From the NCBI GenBank assembly GCA_003439945.1, contig QVRM01007026.1, positions 28,446 through 92,445 of the forward strand: a stretch of DNA of 64,000 bases, in the 5' to 3' direction. Each line of letters begins with the position of its first letter. Positions within the stretch are counted from its first letter, which is position 1. Position numbers and translations under genes: made by a program. Of this stretch, positions 34,287-46,919 are shown piece by piece. The notes under the pieces are model-generated. The model made no database searches, was not told where the DNA came from, and was given only the letters and a program-made list of their open reading frames with translations. This stretch comes from Dermanyssus gallinae. Its lineage: Eukaryota; Arthropoda; Arachnida; Mesostigmata; Dermanyssidae.

Positions 34287-37200
34287 CTACACACAATTAA
34301 AAACAAACACGAGAGAAGAAAAGAGATACAGAGTGAATGAGTTAGTGCAAAAGCGTGTGTATGCTAGTGTGTGTCTGTGAGAGAGGGAGAATGAATGAGA
34401 TACTATTACCCTTCTCTCACATTACATTTTTATGCACGTAACAGGCAGCGTATACAAGGTATGGTATATAGGAATTCACTCAACTCGTTCACTAAGTGTG
34501 TTGGCCTCATCCGGAGAGAAAGCGTGTTAGAATTTGCATCGGCAACATTGAAAACTGTACTTGAGAAGCTCGTACTCACTTTTGTTCTCTCAATGCTAGC
34601 AATATTCTGTGAAAAGTTGGTCTTTAAAACGTTAACTCAGTAAAGCAAGTACATTTGTTTGGGCGAAGACGTCGCCAAACGACGTAGTTTTCAGCAATGT
34701 ACACAGAACAGAAAAGCAAAACAGGCAAAGAGAAATGGATGAAGCAAGAGAGTAACATCATTTCAACACATCGATATTTTTCGTGATGGGGTTTATTTTA
34801 ATTTAAACAAAAACGCATCCTTTGCTGGTGGTTGATTGTTTTGCGGCGCAAGTCAAAGTTGTTCAGTCACACTGGATGCGGGGCATCTGCAATATTTATG
34901 ATATGACCTTCCCGCCTCCCCGTCGCCCGTCAAACTATCGGCAAGGAGCCAGCCGTACTGATGGTTCTGTTTATGTGCATTGCCATCTACAAGTGTGCTC
35001 TTCATCCAGAGTCTCCAGAGAAGATCCAGAGATCTTTCATTTCTTTCCTATCCAAAATACCGATTAACGCAGGGTACCGGCTCTCGCGCGAAGCGTACTC
35101 TGTAACAGTCGCAGATGGCGCACAGTAAAGCAACGCAACGCTTACTATGCATCCGTGTCGCACGTCGAAAAATTGTAACAAATCGATCTTTCTGCCTTAC
35201 GGTCTGCGCTATCCGTAAATTGCATGGTTACAGCTTTTAGTTTGCTTGTTGGCGACTAGCATTGCACGTCGTTTGTGAGTTGCACCGCATTTGCCTAGAA
35301 GAAGTCCGAGCGCCTTCAATTTACGTATGTTGAATGTATAGCTCCAAAGTACGTACGCTCAGCTTCCTCATGACTCTTCCCACGAGTTTTTCTCCCAGCA
35401 CTCGTCCCAGTGGTCAATACCTCGAAGCAGTCCCGTCGTCTTTGCCTTCGCCTTGGTCGTTTTCACCTAGTTTTCGTAGTCGGTGAGTCGGCTGAGTGTA
35501 CGAAAAATGCTACATATCGTACTGCTAAGCAGAAACGAAATACCGGCACATACTCGCTACAGGAACAACCGGTGATCGGCCGTGTTCGATGTTTGTATGT
35601 ATTTAAAGTACGGTTCGAACGACCAGAAGGAAGCGGCCGAGAGTGGTGAGAGAGAAATCGGTCGAACGGCGCCGTGTTTCGTTTCGAGCCGGTTTCCTGG
35701 CTTAGTAGGCCGATGTGAAAAGGCGAAGCTGCTGCCTGATTGCCGTGTTGATGATGGAATCGACCCGAGCAGCGAGAGCGCAGCGCCTCCCGCCGAGATG
35801 CGGCCGCAAAACCTCGACCAGAACCGAGAGAGAGGAGAGCCTTACGCTTCTTGACAGGCCAGTGCGCTAGGACGACAATGGGCAGTAAATCATCACCCAT
35901 TCCCCGCCGCCGTACACGGATCCAATATGCATGTACATATTGAACTAAACAAACTCGTTCATATCTACACGCACAAACGCATACTCATATATATATATAC
36001 ATACCCACGCATATGTATGTATATATATATATATGCATGACTTCACCCGTTGCAGGTGAGAAACGCTGTACTGAGACTCCTTCATCCTATTGCAAGTCGA
36101 CATAGCAACCAGTCCGAGAAATCGGAAACATTGGTGTAGGCTGACTGAACGGCGTCACTTTTCCTATAGAAGTCAGACGACAACAATAGCATAACGCTGT
36201 TCAGAGCTATTTCCTGACTTAAATCTGAAAACGCTCTACCACAACGGTGGCCTTCAGCCAACTGAATGGTGACTGTTACTATCCTTATAGGGTGATATGA
36301 ATAATAAGCTAGATAGATAAGAAGCTAGAGAAAGAGACGGTGACAACGGCCATGATAATGACGGACGATTATTGCTGTTGTGATCATTATAACTAATAAT
36401 CACTAAAGACGCACACGCAACGAGTGCACAATGATACCTCAACGACCCGCTAGCCTGTGGCGCAACAGCACAGCAAGCCCTGAGTGTGCGAGCTCTCTCA
36501 TACGAGTAACCTTACTTGAAACTGAATAGTTGTTAGAAGCCTATTGTGCCTACACTACACCACCGTTTAGATAGCGTGGCTGCCACTGCCAATCCTTTGC
36601 AAAAGGTCGGATCTTCGTTAAGAAAGTTATACTATCGCGCGAAAAAACTCCAATCGGCTCTCGCTATATGGTTCTCGTGCGGCGTAAAGCCACGCTGACC
36701 GGCTCAAACCCGACGCGCAAAAACGTAGCACGCATAAAACCTACATCGAAAAACGCAACCCACAGTCTGCAGAAGACAAATTGTCGAAGAGTAAGACAGA
36801 ATACTTAATCAGGAGACTTGAAGAAGTCAGACTGCATAGCTCGAGCAGCCGCAGAAATTCCCCGTGTGTGACACGTAAATGCAGTTAAACAGCTATAAAT
36901 AATACTCGCAGTCCAATGTATTGCTACAATCTCAAGCAACTACCTATTCGTGTCGGTAAGCATATGTTAGTCAACGTATTCACATCTAGCAAAAACGAAA
37001 TAGCGCGCGATAGATAATATGAATGAAGATTTGACCAGTGAAACGTAGCCATTTAAGAAATTATCATTGATGGTGTGTTAAGATCATGCATTGTAGGTGT
37101 ATACAAAGTTCACAAAAACATAACACGTCAGGTATTAGCGTACGTAGCGGGAAGCTCAGTTTGTTGAATGTCATTGCTAGCACAGGATTTTAACGAGGGC

Positions 37201-37371
37201 CATCATGGTACCCTTTATCATGCAATCGTTTGACGCATGCAAGCAGTTATGCTATACGAACACAGACTTAAATATTTAATAACGTAACCTCACTGCCCGA
37301 GACTCAAAAATAACATTATTTGGTTTCTTTGAGTTCAATTCGGTATTAATCTACAGCCACTCGGATTTTCG
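34287..37371. other. Upstream region of the zinc-finger gene
   Basis: The unseen first exon(s) and promoter probably lie here. GC-richer sequence at about 35,580-35,900 is open on both strands but gives no recognisable product. The rest shows nothing identifiable apart from short (TA)n near 35,990-36,035. Confidence 0.35.
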
Positions 37372-38390
37372 GAAGATAATAATAATAATAATAATTTTTC
37401 AGTATTTTCATACAATTGTGAGACCCAAACGTGAACCCGCCTAGGCTCAACCCCACTCCTCATTTCATAGAGCTGATAATAGCGGCGGCGTTTCCCCTAC
37501 ACACTCTCGCGCTGGCCGCCCGTGTGAGCACTCATTGTGATACCTAGGTATTTAAAGAAGATACCTGTGCTTTTGCTGATAGGGCTCATCGTTTCCATGG
37601 CGACGGGTACAAAGTGGTGTCTTCTCTCCAAGTCAGGGTAGTTGCGTTTCTTTGCGATTGCAGCATGTTCAGCAACCCACCCTGACCTGGTGGCGCTGTG
37701 CATCAAGTATGACGGAGCCGCTGTACATGATACCATGGCATCCCATACAAGGCATTTGCCCTTGGACCATGGCAAAACCATGGCGTCCTCTTCGAGGTCC
37801 AACGAGTAAAGAGGTGTTGCCCAGCATGGTGCCCAGCTGCGGTGAAGGAAATGTCCTTAGAAAACCACTGCTGAAGGTGTCACGGGCCGCTATAAACACA
37901 GCTGTCTGTTGGAGATTGAATGTCATCTAAGACCTTGCAAGCGGTCGTTTGACACCTGTAGCCGTCAACCATATGCTGCGTAGGGTACTGTTCCCAGGGG
38001 CCAGGGCCTATCGATTGTCTAGCTGCCAGCTTAGCTTTATCCCAGTTCCACTGAACACAGGACGGATATCGGGTTCTAACAAGGCCTTCACGAGCCTCGA
38101 GAACTCTATGAGAGAGGCAGCGTCGCACAACGAAGCAAGCTCTGCTACGGACCTTAGTCCCGACCCTCCTTTGCTGAGAGGGTGTGTGACTCTTTTCCAG
38201 GATCTGTCAGTAAGGGCTACATTTAGAAACTTCACTCAGTATCTCATTTGCCATCTCGTCAAAGGCTTCCAAACTATCACAGGCTTTGTAGCCTAGGTAA
38301 CCCTAGGCTCCAAAGCAAGAAGCAGAGTGGTGAGTATATACAAGGCACTTCATCGGAACACTGCCCTTTCCTCAGAAGGAAATTTGACCT
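37372..38390 (-). mobile_element. Decayed RLE retrotransposon, minus strand
   Basis: On the minus strand, fragments in three frames read LSKGGSGLRSVAELASL, then WEQYPTQHMVDGYRC, then FIAARDTFSSGFLRTFPSPQ, GTMLG, and KGKCLVWDAMVSCTAAPSY... PVAMETMSPIS. These follow the order of the copy at 50.9-52.1 kb. The segment with the zinc knuckle and RPDG is deleted. The 3' end at 37,430-37,376 is TCTCACAATTGTA followed by decayed sequence and (TAA)n. Confidence 0.8.
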
Positions 38391-39019
38391 CATCGAGCCC
38401 GCAATAAAACATTCGTATGATGCAATACGCGACATCTTCAACCTTAGTCTGACCTTGTTTTAGCAGCTGGTGCGACCCGAACATGAGATACACAAAGCGG
38501 CTATATATAAGGAAAAACAACTCTCAAACTGGTTTAAAATCGGCTGCGCAAGAGATGGCTCCCGTATAGTTTGCCCGAAGGCCAAAATACAAGAAGGAGT
38601 TAGCAAACAATAGAGAGAGATAGTCAAAATAAATTAAGAACAAATCAAATCCTGCCCTCTCGCATTCGAAACCATGGGTGCTCCTGGCGCTTGAACCAGA
38701 CAGTTGTACCGCAAAATCTGCACTTTGTTAAACCTGTGATCCGGTGTTGCTCAGCAGGTTGTCGTCCTTCCTTAAACAACGATTGAATATTGACATACAA
38801 CGTGAAAACATAGCCTCCGTTCAGGGCATGCTTGTAAAATGGGTTTGGCCTGGCTAAACAAAACAGACACGTGATCGTCACCAGACACACCCGCTAGGCA
38901 CTTTAGTTTACTAAATCCTTTGTATATTTATTTAAAAAAATATGGCTGCAAAAACAACTGTTAAGAAGAAGATTCAGCTTAGAAATTATCATAAAAAGGT
39001 TTGGCATACCCCCGGACGA
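38391..39019. other. Unassigned, probably old repeat sequence
   Basis: No feature supported. A minus-strand CRFC pair near 38,720 lacks the rest of a zinc finger. Confidence 0.35.
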
Positions 39020-39480
39020 CTATACTACAGCTTGCAGCTTCATCGCACGTATCACTAATCCCCTGATCGATTATGTATCGAAAGTATTTGAGAAGATTCT
39101 ATTGACACGATTTGATAAACATCTTGAGTTCGCCAAGTTTCTGCCAGCTGGTCAATTCGGCTTTCGATGCAGTCAATCAACTGAACTTTTACTTGCACAC
39201 TAATGGCATAAATATATATGAAACGCCTGGAACTTGTCTGAAGTTCTTTCTTGATGTTACCGCGTATTTTAAATGTCTTTTATATTTTTACAGACGCTTC
39301 AAGGATTACGGCGCTCAGCAAGCACAGTTGAGTGATTTCGCTCGCACCTGTTCTCGAGGAGCTCGCACCGTCAAATTTGTATGGCAATCCGCCAACATCG
39401 GTACCCCACAGGGCTCCTCAATTGGCTTTTCTCGTTGGTAGTCCATGTTAAGTTTATTCTTTCAAATATTCAGAGTGAGT
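39020..39480 (+). mobile_element. Decayed non-LTR reverse transcriptase fragment
   Basis: It reads FEKILLTRFDKHLE, PAGQFGFRCSQSTELLL, then FFLDVTAYFKC (RT motif A region) and a changed PQGSS (motif B) across several frames and stops. The order matches an APE-type (Jockey/CR1) reverse transcriptase. The YxDD motif was not found. A different lineage from the RLE elements nearby. Confidence 0.6.
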
Positions 39481-41008
39481 GAATCTAGGCAAATTTGATT
39501 TTGATTGCATCTGCTGACGATTCTCTATCGGCTCACGCCTTCCAATATTGACTATAAGTAGTTACACTACATTTTGCAAGTGCACAAAGTTTTAAATGTC
39601 TTTCATAAATTTAGAACACTTTTTGCTAACGTCAGAAAACGAACCGAGTTTAATTTCGATCTCCTCAGCTGAAACATTCCTTCAATGGCCAACATCTCCT
39701 CAGATGAAGCGTCATCTCGATGGCCAACGTTTCCTTGTAGGTTAAGAAGTGGCTCTTCCGGAGACCACGAGGTGACTCGGCCTTACTCGCCATGAATGTA
39801 TACTGTGGCATTCGCACTTGAACTACCTTATACTCAAATGCTACGCCACTATCTGATGGGTGTTCCCATCGACGGCTTGCGTTTAGTTTATAAAACAATT
39901 TTCCTACCAGTGCCTTGCTGCGAAGTTCGTATCTAGGCAATAGATACGAGTTAATTCCTCGCAACTGGGCCAGGTTAATTCAGAATGAAGCGTCGAGAGC
40001 CGCGTTCGCCAGCGGACGTAGAGACGCAGTTAGCGATATCTGCGTGATACACGAACTTCTCCAGATCGACACGCTTCGGGTTGCAATCCTAGGTGTTGTA
40101 ACGTTATACGCGGAAGAACTTATATCGGCATTTCCTTTTCCCTAATCCCTAGGTGCCGTAACACGTCGCGCTATTGCGCCACATCGTTCAAAGTGCCTTT
40201 GCTCTTTAGGAAATCTAGCAACCGTGCACTGACGCCTCGCTCATCGGTCATTAGGGAAAGCATTCCTCAAGATCATCGTGGAATCACATCTCCGAAGCTC
40301 TTTATCGGCGAAGTGAGAAAATGGCTTTCTGATTATTTTACTCGCCGAGATAGAATCATATTTTTGTGCTTGGATTTTGATAAATCAACTCCGACATACG
40401 ACATTATTGTGATATGGCGTGAAGTCCAACTCGTGAGTTGCTTTCAAGTTGTTAGAATGAAACCTGCTTGTACTGTTAGCACAATAAAATTGTTTTCGTT
40501 GTGAATGTATGTGTTAATTTGGGAATTTTTTTGCCACGCGTTTTATGGTTGTAACTTGGGCGTTGTCAATTGCAGTTTCGTCAGTGCACCACGTTTGGAA
40601 ACTCAACTCTAAAAATATATATATTAGTGATCGTCGAGTCTTATGGAGATGATTTATAATAGACCAAACTCCCATATTCCATATCCCCATCTAGTCCACT
40701 TTGTACACATAGCACTGATTGTGACTTGAGTGCGGAACAGCAAATGGAGAAGCTATAATTCACCCACCGTCACCCCTATCTCAATGACCCGCAATCACAT
40801 CACATCTCCTCACTAGTCGCGAACTGCACACAGGCTTGCTTTCATATTTGGGGGTCGTTCCTGTGGCGAAATTCGTTCCCGACTGCTTCCTAGCACTCGT
40901 TTTGCCGCTCCGCCAAACTACGAAGTCAGAGTATTATTAGTCCCTCACCCCGACTCTCAAGACGACCTGAGGGTTCTTTGATATTTGATCAAGTCGTACA
41001 GAAAGCAG

Positions 41009-41048
<40 letters not shown>

Positions 41049-41419
41049 TCCTTGCGGAGCAAGTCAAAATGCGGGGAAGCTGCGGTCTCCAAGAAGATTA
41101 TTGGTCAACACTTAGTCATGGTGGACGAGACGCTTCTTACGGCTCTCAATGTTTCTGCCAACCCGTACCACGGTTTGAACAGCAAGCTGAACAATGTATC
41201 AAGTTGACAAGCCGGTCTCTTTACGTACAAAAACGAAACGGTTCACAAGGTGTAGCCACGGGATTTACTGCAGACTCAGTGTTAGACGCTTAGACAATAC
41301 AGTAACAGTGAACAAGTATGTCATGAGACAAAGCGTTGATGTTTAAATAAGTTTCCATATATATATATACCTAGACAAAGAGATCAGAAAGGTCGAAATG
41401 GCTTAAACTCGAGAACTCG
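39481..41419. other. Probable decayed transposon remains
   Basis: No intact gene. A stretch at about 40,290-40,400 reads KWLSDYFTRRDRIIF, reminiscent of a reverse transcriptase downstream of motif B, but weakly. (TA)n at about 41,009-41,046. Confidence 0.3.
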
Positions 41420-41960
41420 GTGCCGAACGCCTACCTCGCACACAGTACACGGCGGTCTGGACATCCCTTGCCTCCAAACATTTATCCCCAGACTCCGACT
41501 TTCCCGTCTGACAGCACTACAACACACAAACGAACTATAAAGAGACATGACGACGTCTATGATCGCGTAGCGCGTCTTCTCCGCGAGAGGGGTCATGAGG
41601 TGGTTCGTGAGCGAGTATTCTGTCGGCCGGGCGCACCGGGTCTAAAGCCCGACCTCGTAATAACAACACCTACCGAGGTCTGGGTTTTAGATGCCGAATT
41701 TTGCGGCCCGAACAGGGACCTGGCAAAAACGCGCCAGGACAAGATCACCAAATATGACGTCAAGTTCCTAAGAGCGGCGCTCCCCGACCCGCAAAACCCT
41801 CGCAGATTCGGATCCATCACTATCTCTATGAGTTGTGTATGAGACTCCGATCTGCGAGAACGCTCTTGGGGCTCGGCGTTTTTTATTACGGCGATTTTAC
41901 CGTCTTAACGTTGCAAGGGACCTTGAGGATATACCGCTCGCACCTATATATATATATAAC
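41420..41960 (+). mobile_element. R2-like RLE retrotransposon C-terminal fragment
   Basis: An open stretch of 140 codons (41,420-41,842) reads VARLLRERGHEV, PGAPGLKPDLVITTPTEVW, VLDAEFCG, then KITKYD. KPD, 12 residues, then D is the PD-(D/E)XK signature of the restriction-like endonuclease of R2-type retrotransposons. The reverse transcriptase is absent (5' truncation). The 3' end abuts (TA)n at 41,945-41,958. Confidence 0.65.
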
Positions 41961-41965
41961 AGAAA

Positions 41966-42005
41966 GTTAATAAACCAATGTATATATATACATTGGTTTA
42001 TTAAC
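41966..42005. repeat. Perfect 40-bp palindrome
   Basis: GTTAATAAACCAATGTATAT (41,966-41,985) is followed immediately by its exact reverse complement, with no loop. Flanking AGAAA and TCTCT extend it imperfectly. Confidence 0.93.
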
Positions 42006-42010
42006 TCTCT

Positions 42011-44233
42011 GCTTAGGTAAATATTACACAACTAATGTTTTTTTACATCACTGGATCTTCTGCCGTCTTACTAGTTTGGTTATTAATTTAACTGCTAGAC
42101 GTGCTGCGGCGTGGTAGCAATCATCGTGGCCTAAGCACCTCGCACACCCACAACACTTCTGAGGATTGTGGAATCTTGCCGCGGTTCATAATACGTAATT
42201 AAATCCGTGGGCTGGCCAGCGACCTGTACGCCGTCATTCGATGTCTACTCTTGGATCCGACTGCTCGTCAGGTCGTATCTCTTCTCATCGATACCCTAGT
42301 GTACATCCCTATGTCGATGTCTTCGATCCTTTAATTTCCCTGTCCAGGTCATAACATAATCAATCCTGAAAGGCTCTCAAAAATTTCTAATTTCTTCCCT
42401 CGTAACTGTTAACCACCCCCCGCCTCGCACTCGGCTGTCCCGTCCCTCACCGTTCTTTGCGTGATGTCCGTAGAAGCCCCTTTTAATAAAAGGTTTTACA
42501 GCACAGGTTTCCATTGAAATTAGGATATCCGCTCCTCGGAGAGTGCTTCCGCGCCTAACAGTTCTAATACTAATCGGATGCCGTAAAGCACTGCAGAAAT
42601 GAGCCGCGCTGGAGGCTTCGGGCGGCCATATATGCACACATGCACGACATGCTCGTGCATAGCGTGCACGGACAACGGTGACGCAATAGTTCGACGAGAA
42701 TGAGGATGATAATGACGAAAAAGACGAAAACAAAGACAACAGCAGCAACAACAACCATGACAACGACAACGACGACGACCGAAAACGACAACAATAATAA
42801 TAACAACAACAACAACAACAATCACGATAACGACAACAACAACACCGCTACGACAACAATGAACTATGAACGCATCATAGATAAGTGCGTAGATCGACTG
42901 ATCAGGGTGCGTGCATGCGCATCTCTTCCGCGCGCGCTCTCTCTGGTCTGTATATGTTTGTGTGTGCACAGAATGACGAAGACGGTGAGCGGCCATGATT
43001 ACTGAAGAAGACGAAGACGACTGAGAAGAAGAGGAAAAGAAGCAAAGAAGACTGCTTATTCAGCCGCAGGCTACTGCTTGTGGAGGTAGCCGTGTCCAGG
43101 TCCATGTCCATATCCAGGTCCAACGGTGGCAGGAGGGGAGGTACACGGGGCGGCTGCGGGTCGGGGGGGAGGTTATGCCAAAAATGGCAATATTTCATGT
43201 CATTCTTGCCGCCGCCTTGAACGAAGCAAGCAGCCTGGGAAGCGCTTCATATGTATATATATAGAGAGAGAGAGCAAGCAAGCAAGCGATCAAGCAAGCA
43301 GCAACAGCAGCAGCAGAGAGAAATACAGAGATACACACATAGAAATCTCGAGAGATAGAGATCGTTGTGGAGACTTTTCGAGAGATAGCAGCGGCAGCAT
43401 GAGTGCCACATTGGGTCGTAGTCATCGTTGTCGCTATTGCTCGGTAGCTGCCGATCGGCGCTACGGAAAACGGCAGTACATCATACACCACTACCAGCAG
43501 CAGCAGCATACACTATTGACGGCCGGCGAGTAATATTTATACGAGAGTAGTAACAATTGAAGTCGTAGAAGAAGACTAGATACACTAGCATCATCCTCAT
43601 CATCAACATCATCATTAGCGTCATCATCATCATCATCATCATCAGCAGCAACAACAGCAACAGCAGCGACTCCCTGTAGTAGTTGGCTGGCTACCCCCGC
43701 TCCGACCAGCGAGTTCGCCAGCCAGCTCTCCCCAAAGCTGCTCCGCCTGCTGCGATGCGGGCATAAATCATAACAGCAGCAGCAGCGGCCAGAAGACAGC
43801 CGCATACTCCCGTCGCCTGCCGCGGCCGCCGCCTTCATCGCGATCGCCCCCGTCCGTAACAGCAGCAGTGCTCTTCTCCCTCGACGAGAGCAGAGAGCAG
43901 GAGAGAAGGTTGGCCGTCAGCGTCTTTGTCGTGCCTTCGGCTCCAAGGCTCCGGCTCGTTGTTGCTGCTGCTGCCGCTGCTACTGATGCTGCTAATGCTG
44001 CTGCTGCTGAGGGCTGAAGCTGCTTCTGCAGAGAAACGCTGAATCCCCCCCCGCTCATCAGGCGCCCTGGTGGCCGCCCGAGCTGCCGGTCTCCGTAGGG
44101 TTGTTCCTCACGACGGTCTGCTCTCGCTGATCCACATCAAGAGGGACAGGCGGCGCCGCCGCCGCCACCACCACCACCACCCTCGTCGCACCTCATGAAG
44201 ACTACTAGCACGACCGCACATATGCCCATGTAA

Positions 44234-44271
<38 letters not shown>

Positions 44272-44784
44272 GTACATATAGAAAGAGAGAGGGAGGGAGG
44301 AGATAGAGACAAGCGGTGTTTATGGATGTGTGTATGTGCAAGTATGACATGCAGCCATGAGCATGTCGCCATCTCCGGGCCACATACGGGTGCCAGCAAC
44401 TGCTGCGAGAAATTTAGAACCTGGCTGTGCTTGGTTGGCTACGCTTCAATGAGTCGAGACCGTCGGAGTCGTTCCGGTCTCCGTGGTTCTTCTGTTTTCT
44501 CTCTGCGTCCTCTCCAGCCATTGATTCGCGCTAAAAGACTAACAATGTGTAACTGTATCGTTACGCCGGCCTTCGTCTCTCTCTCTCTCTTTCGAGGGCC
44601 GGCCAGGCTCAAGTGACGACTGGGTTGACAAACTACCAGTTAATTCGGCTCGCTTACACCTGCAAGCTTCACTACTGCGAGCAGCAGCTATCGTTTAGCT
44701 GAACTCTTCATTTTTACTCAGAGCCATCTAAACGCGCTTTGTTTGCACCACCATGCAATAGAGTAATAATCGATTGCGATCGAG
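42011..44784. other. Triplet-repeat-rich region, no supported gene
   Basis: (GAC/AAC)n at about 42,715-42,860, (TCATCA)n at about 43,590-43,650, CAG/CTG-rich tracts at 43,300-44,000, (TA)n at about 44,236-44,271. A GC-rich core (43,080-44,200) might be a promoter or 5' UTR of a gene outside view; no exon could be defined. Confidence 0.4.
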
Positions 44785-45013
44785 GCACTGGACACGGTCA
44801 GCAAAAGTACGCGGAAATTTATAAAGGACTTAAGTGATGATGAATACAAGCAAACGCCAGAAATATGCGTAAAGCCCACTTGAGTCTGAGACAGCTGCTT
44901 TCAGTAGCAGTCTGCAGAAAAAGGCCGCACCAATACTAGATGCGATGAACTGAGGGTAGCTGGGAGAAAACCTGGGAATAAGTAAGAGACACGTTCTTCA
45001 CACCTCACAATTG

Positions 45014-45014
<1 letters not shown>
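44785..45014 (+). mobile_element. Decayed RLE retrotransposon 3' fragment
   Basis: It matches the 3' coding end of the copy at 50.9-52.1 kb (GGTCAGCAAAAGTAC, AAATTTATAAAGGACTTA, CAGCTGCTTTCAGTAGCAG) with frame breaks, then TTCACACCTCACAATTGGA and (TAA)n. 5' truncated next to GAGTAATAAT. Confidence 0.75.

Positions 45015-45056
<42 letters not shown>
45015..45056. repeat. (TAA)n tract
   Basis: Tail of the preceding fragment. Confidence 0.9.
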
Positions 45057-45099
45057 GGCGTTTCCCTATTTCCGCAAGGAGTTCCGGCTGCCCTCAAGA

Positions 45100-45960
45100 G
45101 ATGGCTGGCTTCTTCTTCTTTAGGGTGGCCTAGGGTTGCCTGATGCGATTGTTCTATCGGAGATCGCTCTGGCAGCTTCCTTCCACAGGTCTACGCAACA
45201 GGCTAGAACCCTTCTCGGTTCTGACGCACTTACAGACTTACAAAAGCTCGATTGGAAATAAGCCGCTGCAGAGCATTTGCCCTGTGCGGCCACGAGCCCA
45301 TCGAGGCTGGGGGCTAGAAAGAATGGTCGACAACTTTATATGAGCAAAGGGTCGAAAACCTCATTACCTGGTGCGCTACGGGCGCTGATAGAGAGCCCAG
45401 CTGCGCGCCGTCTCCTCCAACGGGGCGCGCGCATGGCCCTGGGCGCATATCCACGCCATACCCTGCGCCCGGATCGGGACTCTGTTAAATGACGAGTCGG
45501 TGAGAATCGCGGTCGAATTTCGTTTGAAGACGGACCTTGTGTACGCTCACACCTGCGTCTGCGGTCGGACGGACGTCACTGTCCTGTGTCGTCCGCGCAA
45601 GTAGGCGAGCAAGATACCAAGTCTTGAATGGAACCTTCAGCAGAGCTCTATGACTCAGTCGCCAACCGTGTACTGTAACCCGTACGACTCGACAGGAAAA
45701 GCGGAAAGAGTCCTGACCTAGAGAGTCTAATCTTAACTCCGTGTGCAACTAAGTGCAGTTGCATGCTGGTTTGAAACGCGATAGTTACTGACTCGTTAGC
45801 CCCTTCAATGATCTCTGCTGACACGGCCGGGCCGGTCATACTTCAGCTCTCGTTGAGGCACGCAAGGTGAGAAAGTTCCAGAGCAGCGGGTACCCGTAGG
45901 GGGTCTTCGCCCAGGTCACGTAGGGGCCCGGTTATTGCGGGCTGCTACAGGTCAGGAATC
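45100..45960 (+). mobile_element. Decayed RLE retrotransposon, 58.6-kb lineage
   Basis: Broken frames read GGLGLPDAIVLSEIALAAS (45,122 on), GTLLNDESVRIAVEFRLKTD and HTCVCG (about 45,475-45,570), and IVTDSLAPSMI (about 45,780). These align in order with GGLGLPEAVSLA, GTLLDNESTRILVGLRL, RCRCG and VTDSLAPSMV of the element at 58.6-60.7 kb. A stop replaces the catalytic-motif region. Confidence 0.7.
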
Positions 45961-46146
45961 GAGTCATTCCAGCCAGCAAAGATAGGTGAGCAGGCGATTT
46001 CCTTAGACAGCATCTGTCCATGTATGTGCATGTCTCGGTCCGGGGAACCTTCCAAAGATGGCTGGCCCCTACACTGGACCTCCCCGTAACGGTGCACACG
46101 TCCCAAGTGGACCAAAGTTTCATGTTCTCGATGATAATAATAATAA

Positions 46147-46490
46147 CGTTGCGTTACAGACACATGGAAGATCCTTATCTTAAGATGCAGCGGTTGCATG
46201 CACAAACTCGGCTTCCTGCTTACAGCACAGCTCAGTTAAGTCGGGGTGAGTAAAGGAGTACGCGGAAGCCAGAAAATAGAGACACTAGGACCAGCAAAGA
46301 AACCTAAATAGTCCTCAAAAATAAAGTAAGCAAATTTAAGAGGTCACGGACGATCTAAGAAAGGGCCAATTCTTGAAGCAGGCGTTGTCTTTGGCCGTTT
46401 GCAGAAGGAACGCGGCATCTATCCTAGGCACCATGGAGTAGGGTTCTTCAAAAGAAGTGCGTTAACACGTTCACACCTCACAAATGTAAT
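46147..46490 (+). mobile_element. Decayed 5'-truncated RLE copy G
   Basis: It starts directly after (ATA)n at 46,133-46,146 and follows the copy at 48,486 from its 'GATGCAACGGTTTCGTGC' region onward. It has stops and an internal deletion, then GTTCACACCTCACAAATGTA and (TAA)n. Confidence 0.75.
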
Positions 46491-46524
46491 AATAATAATT
46501 AATATTATTATTATTATTATTAAT

Positions 46525-46831
46525 GTTAAACAATGGTACACTTGTGAGGTCTGAACGTATTATTGTCTATTCTTTAAATAATTATTTCACTCCATGGCGC
46601 CTAAAATAGATGCCGCGTTTCCTCTGCAAACGGCCAAAGACAACGCTTGCCTCAAGAATTGACTCTCTTCGGTCGCTTGTGACCTCCTGAATTCGCTTAC
46701 TCAAATCTTTGAGAGATGCTTCGGTTCCCTTGCTGATTGGTCCTAGCGTCTCCATGGCAATAGGCACAAAAGTATATCTTGTTTCCAGTCCAGTGTATTT
46801 AACGCGTGTTCTGGCGTCCGCGTGCTTTGCC
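46525..46831 (-). mobile_element. 5'-truncated RLE copy H, inverted
   Basis: On the minus strand it encodes AKHADARTRVKYTGLETRY, then VPIAMETLGPISKGTEA, a frameshift, and the usual 3' end GTTCAGACCTCACAAGTGTA with a (TAA)n tail. The 5' break at 46,831 sits in (TAA)n. (TAA)n of the plus sense stands on both outer sides, as if it had inserted backwards into the tail of copy G. Confidence 0.78.
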
Positions 46832-46919
46832 TATAATAATAATGATGATAATAATAATAATAATATATATTTTTTTTTTTAATTATTATTATTATTTATT
46901 AATATTGCAGCTAATAATA

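Noticed and set aside
35463..35900. A 145-codon minus-strand open frame as the first exon of the zinc-finger gene
   Set aside because: No donor in the phase needed by the exon at 34,286 could be fixed, and the other strand is equally open. It may still be UTR.
38645..38890. Minus-strand CRFC pair as a zinc finger
   Set aside because: The histidine pair is missing at the required spacing and there are no splice sites in context.
42377..42996. Val- and Leu-rich minus-strand frames resembling membrane segments
   Set aside because: They are readings of the (GAC/AAC)n triplet tract.
43126..43533. Plus-strand open frame with HRCRYC near its end
   Set aside because: Low-complexity charged sequence over repeats; the second half does not give Cys2His2 spacing and no family is recognised.
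45648..46205. Minus-strand open frames in the 45.6-46.2 kb region
   Set aside because: The first matches the antisense shadow of the 58.6-kb element, so the real remnant is on the plus strand; the others lack motifs.
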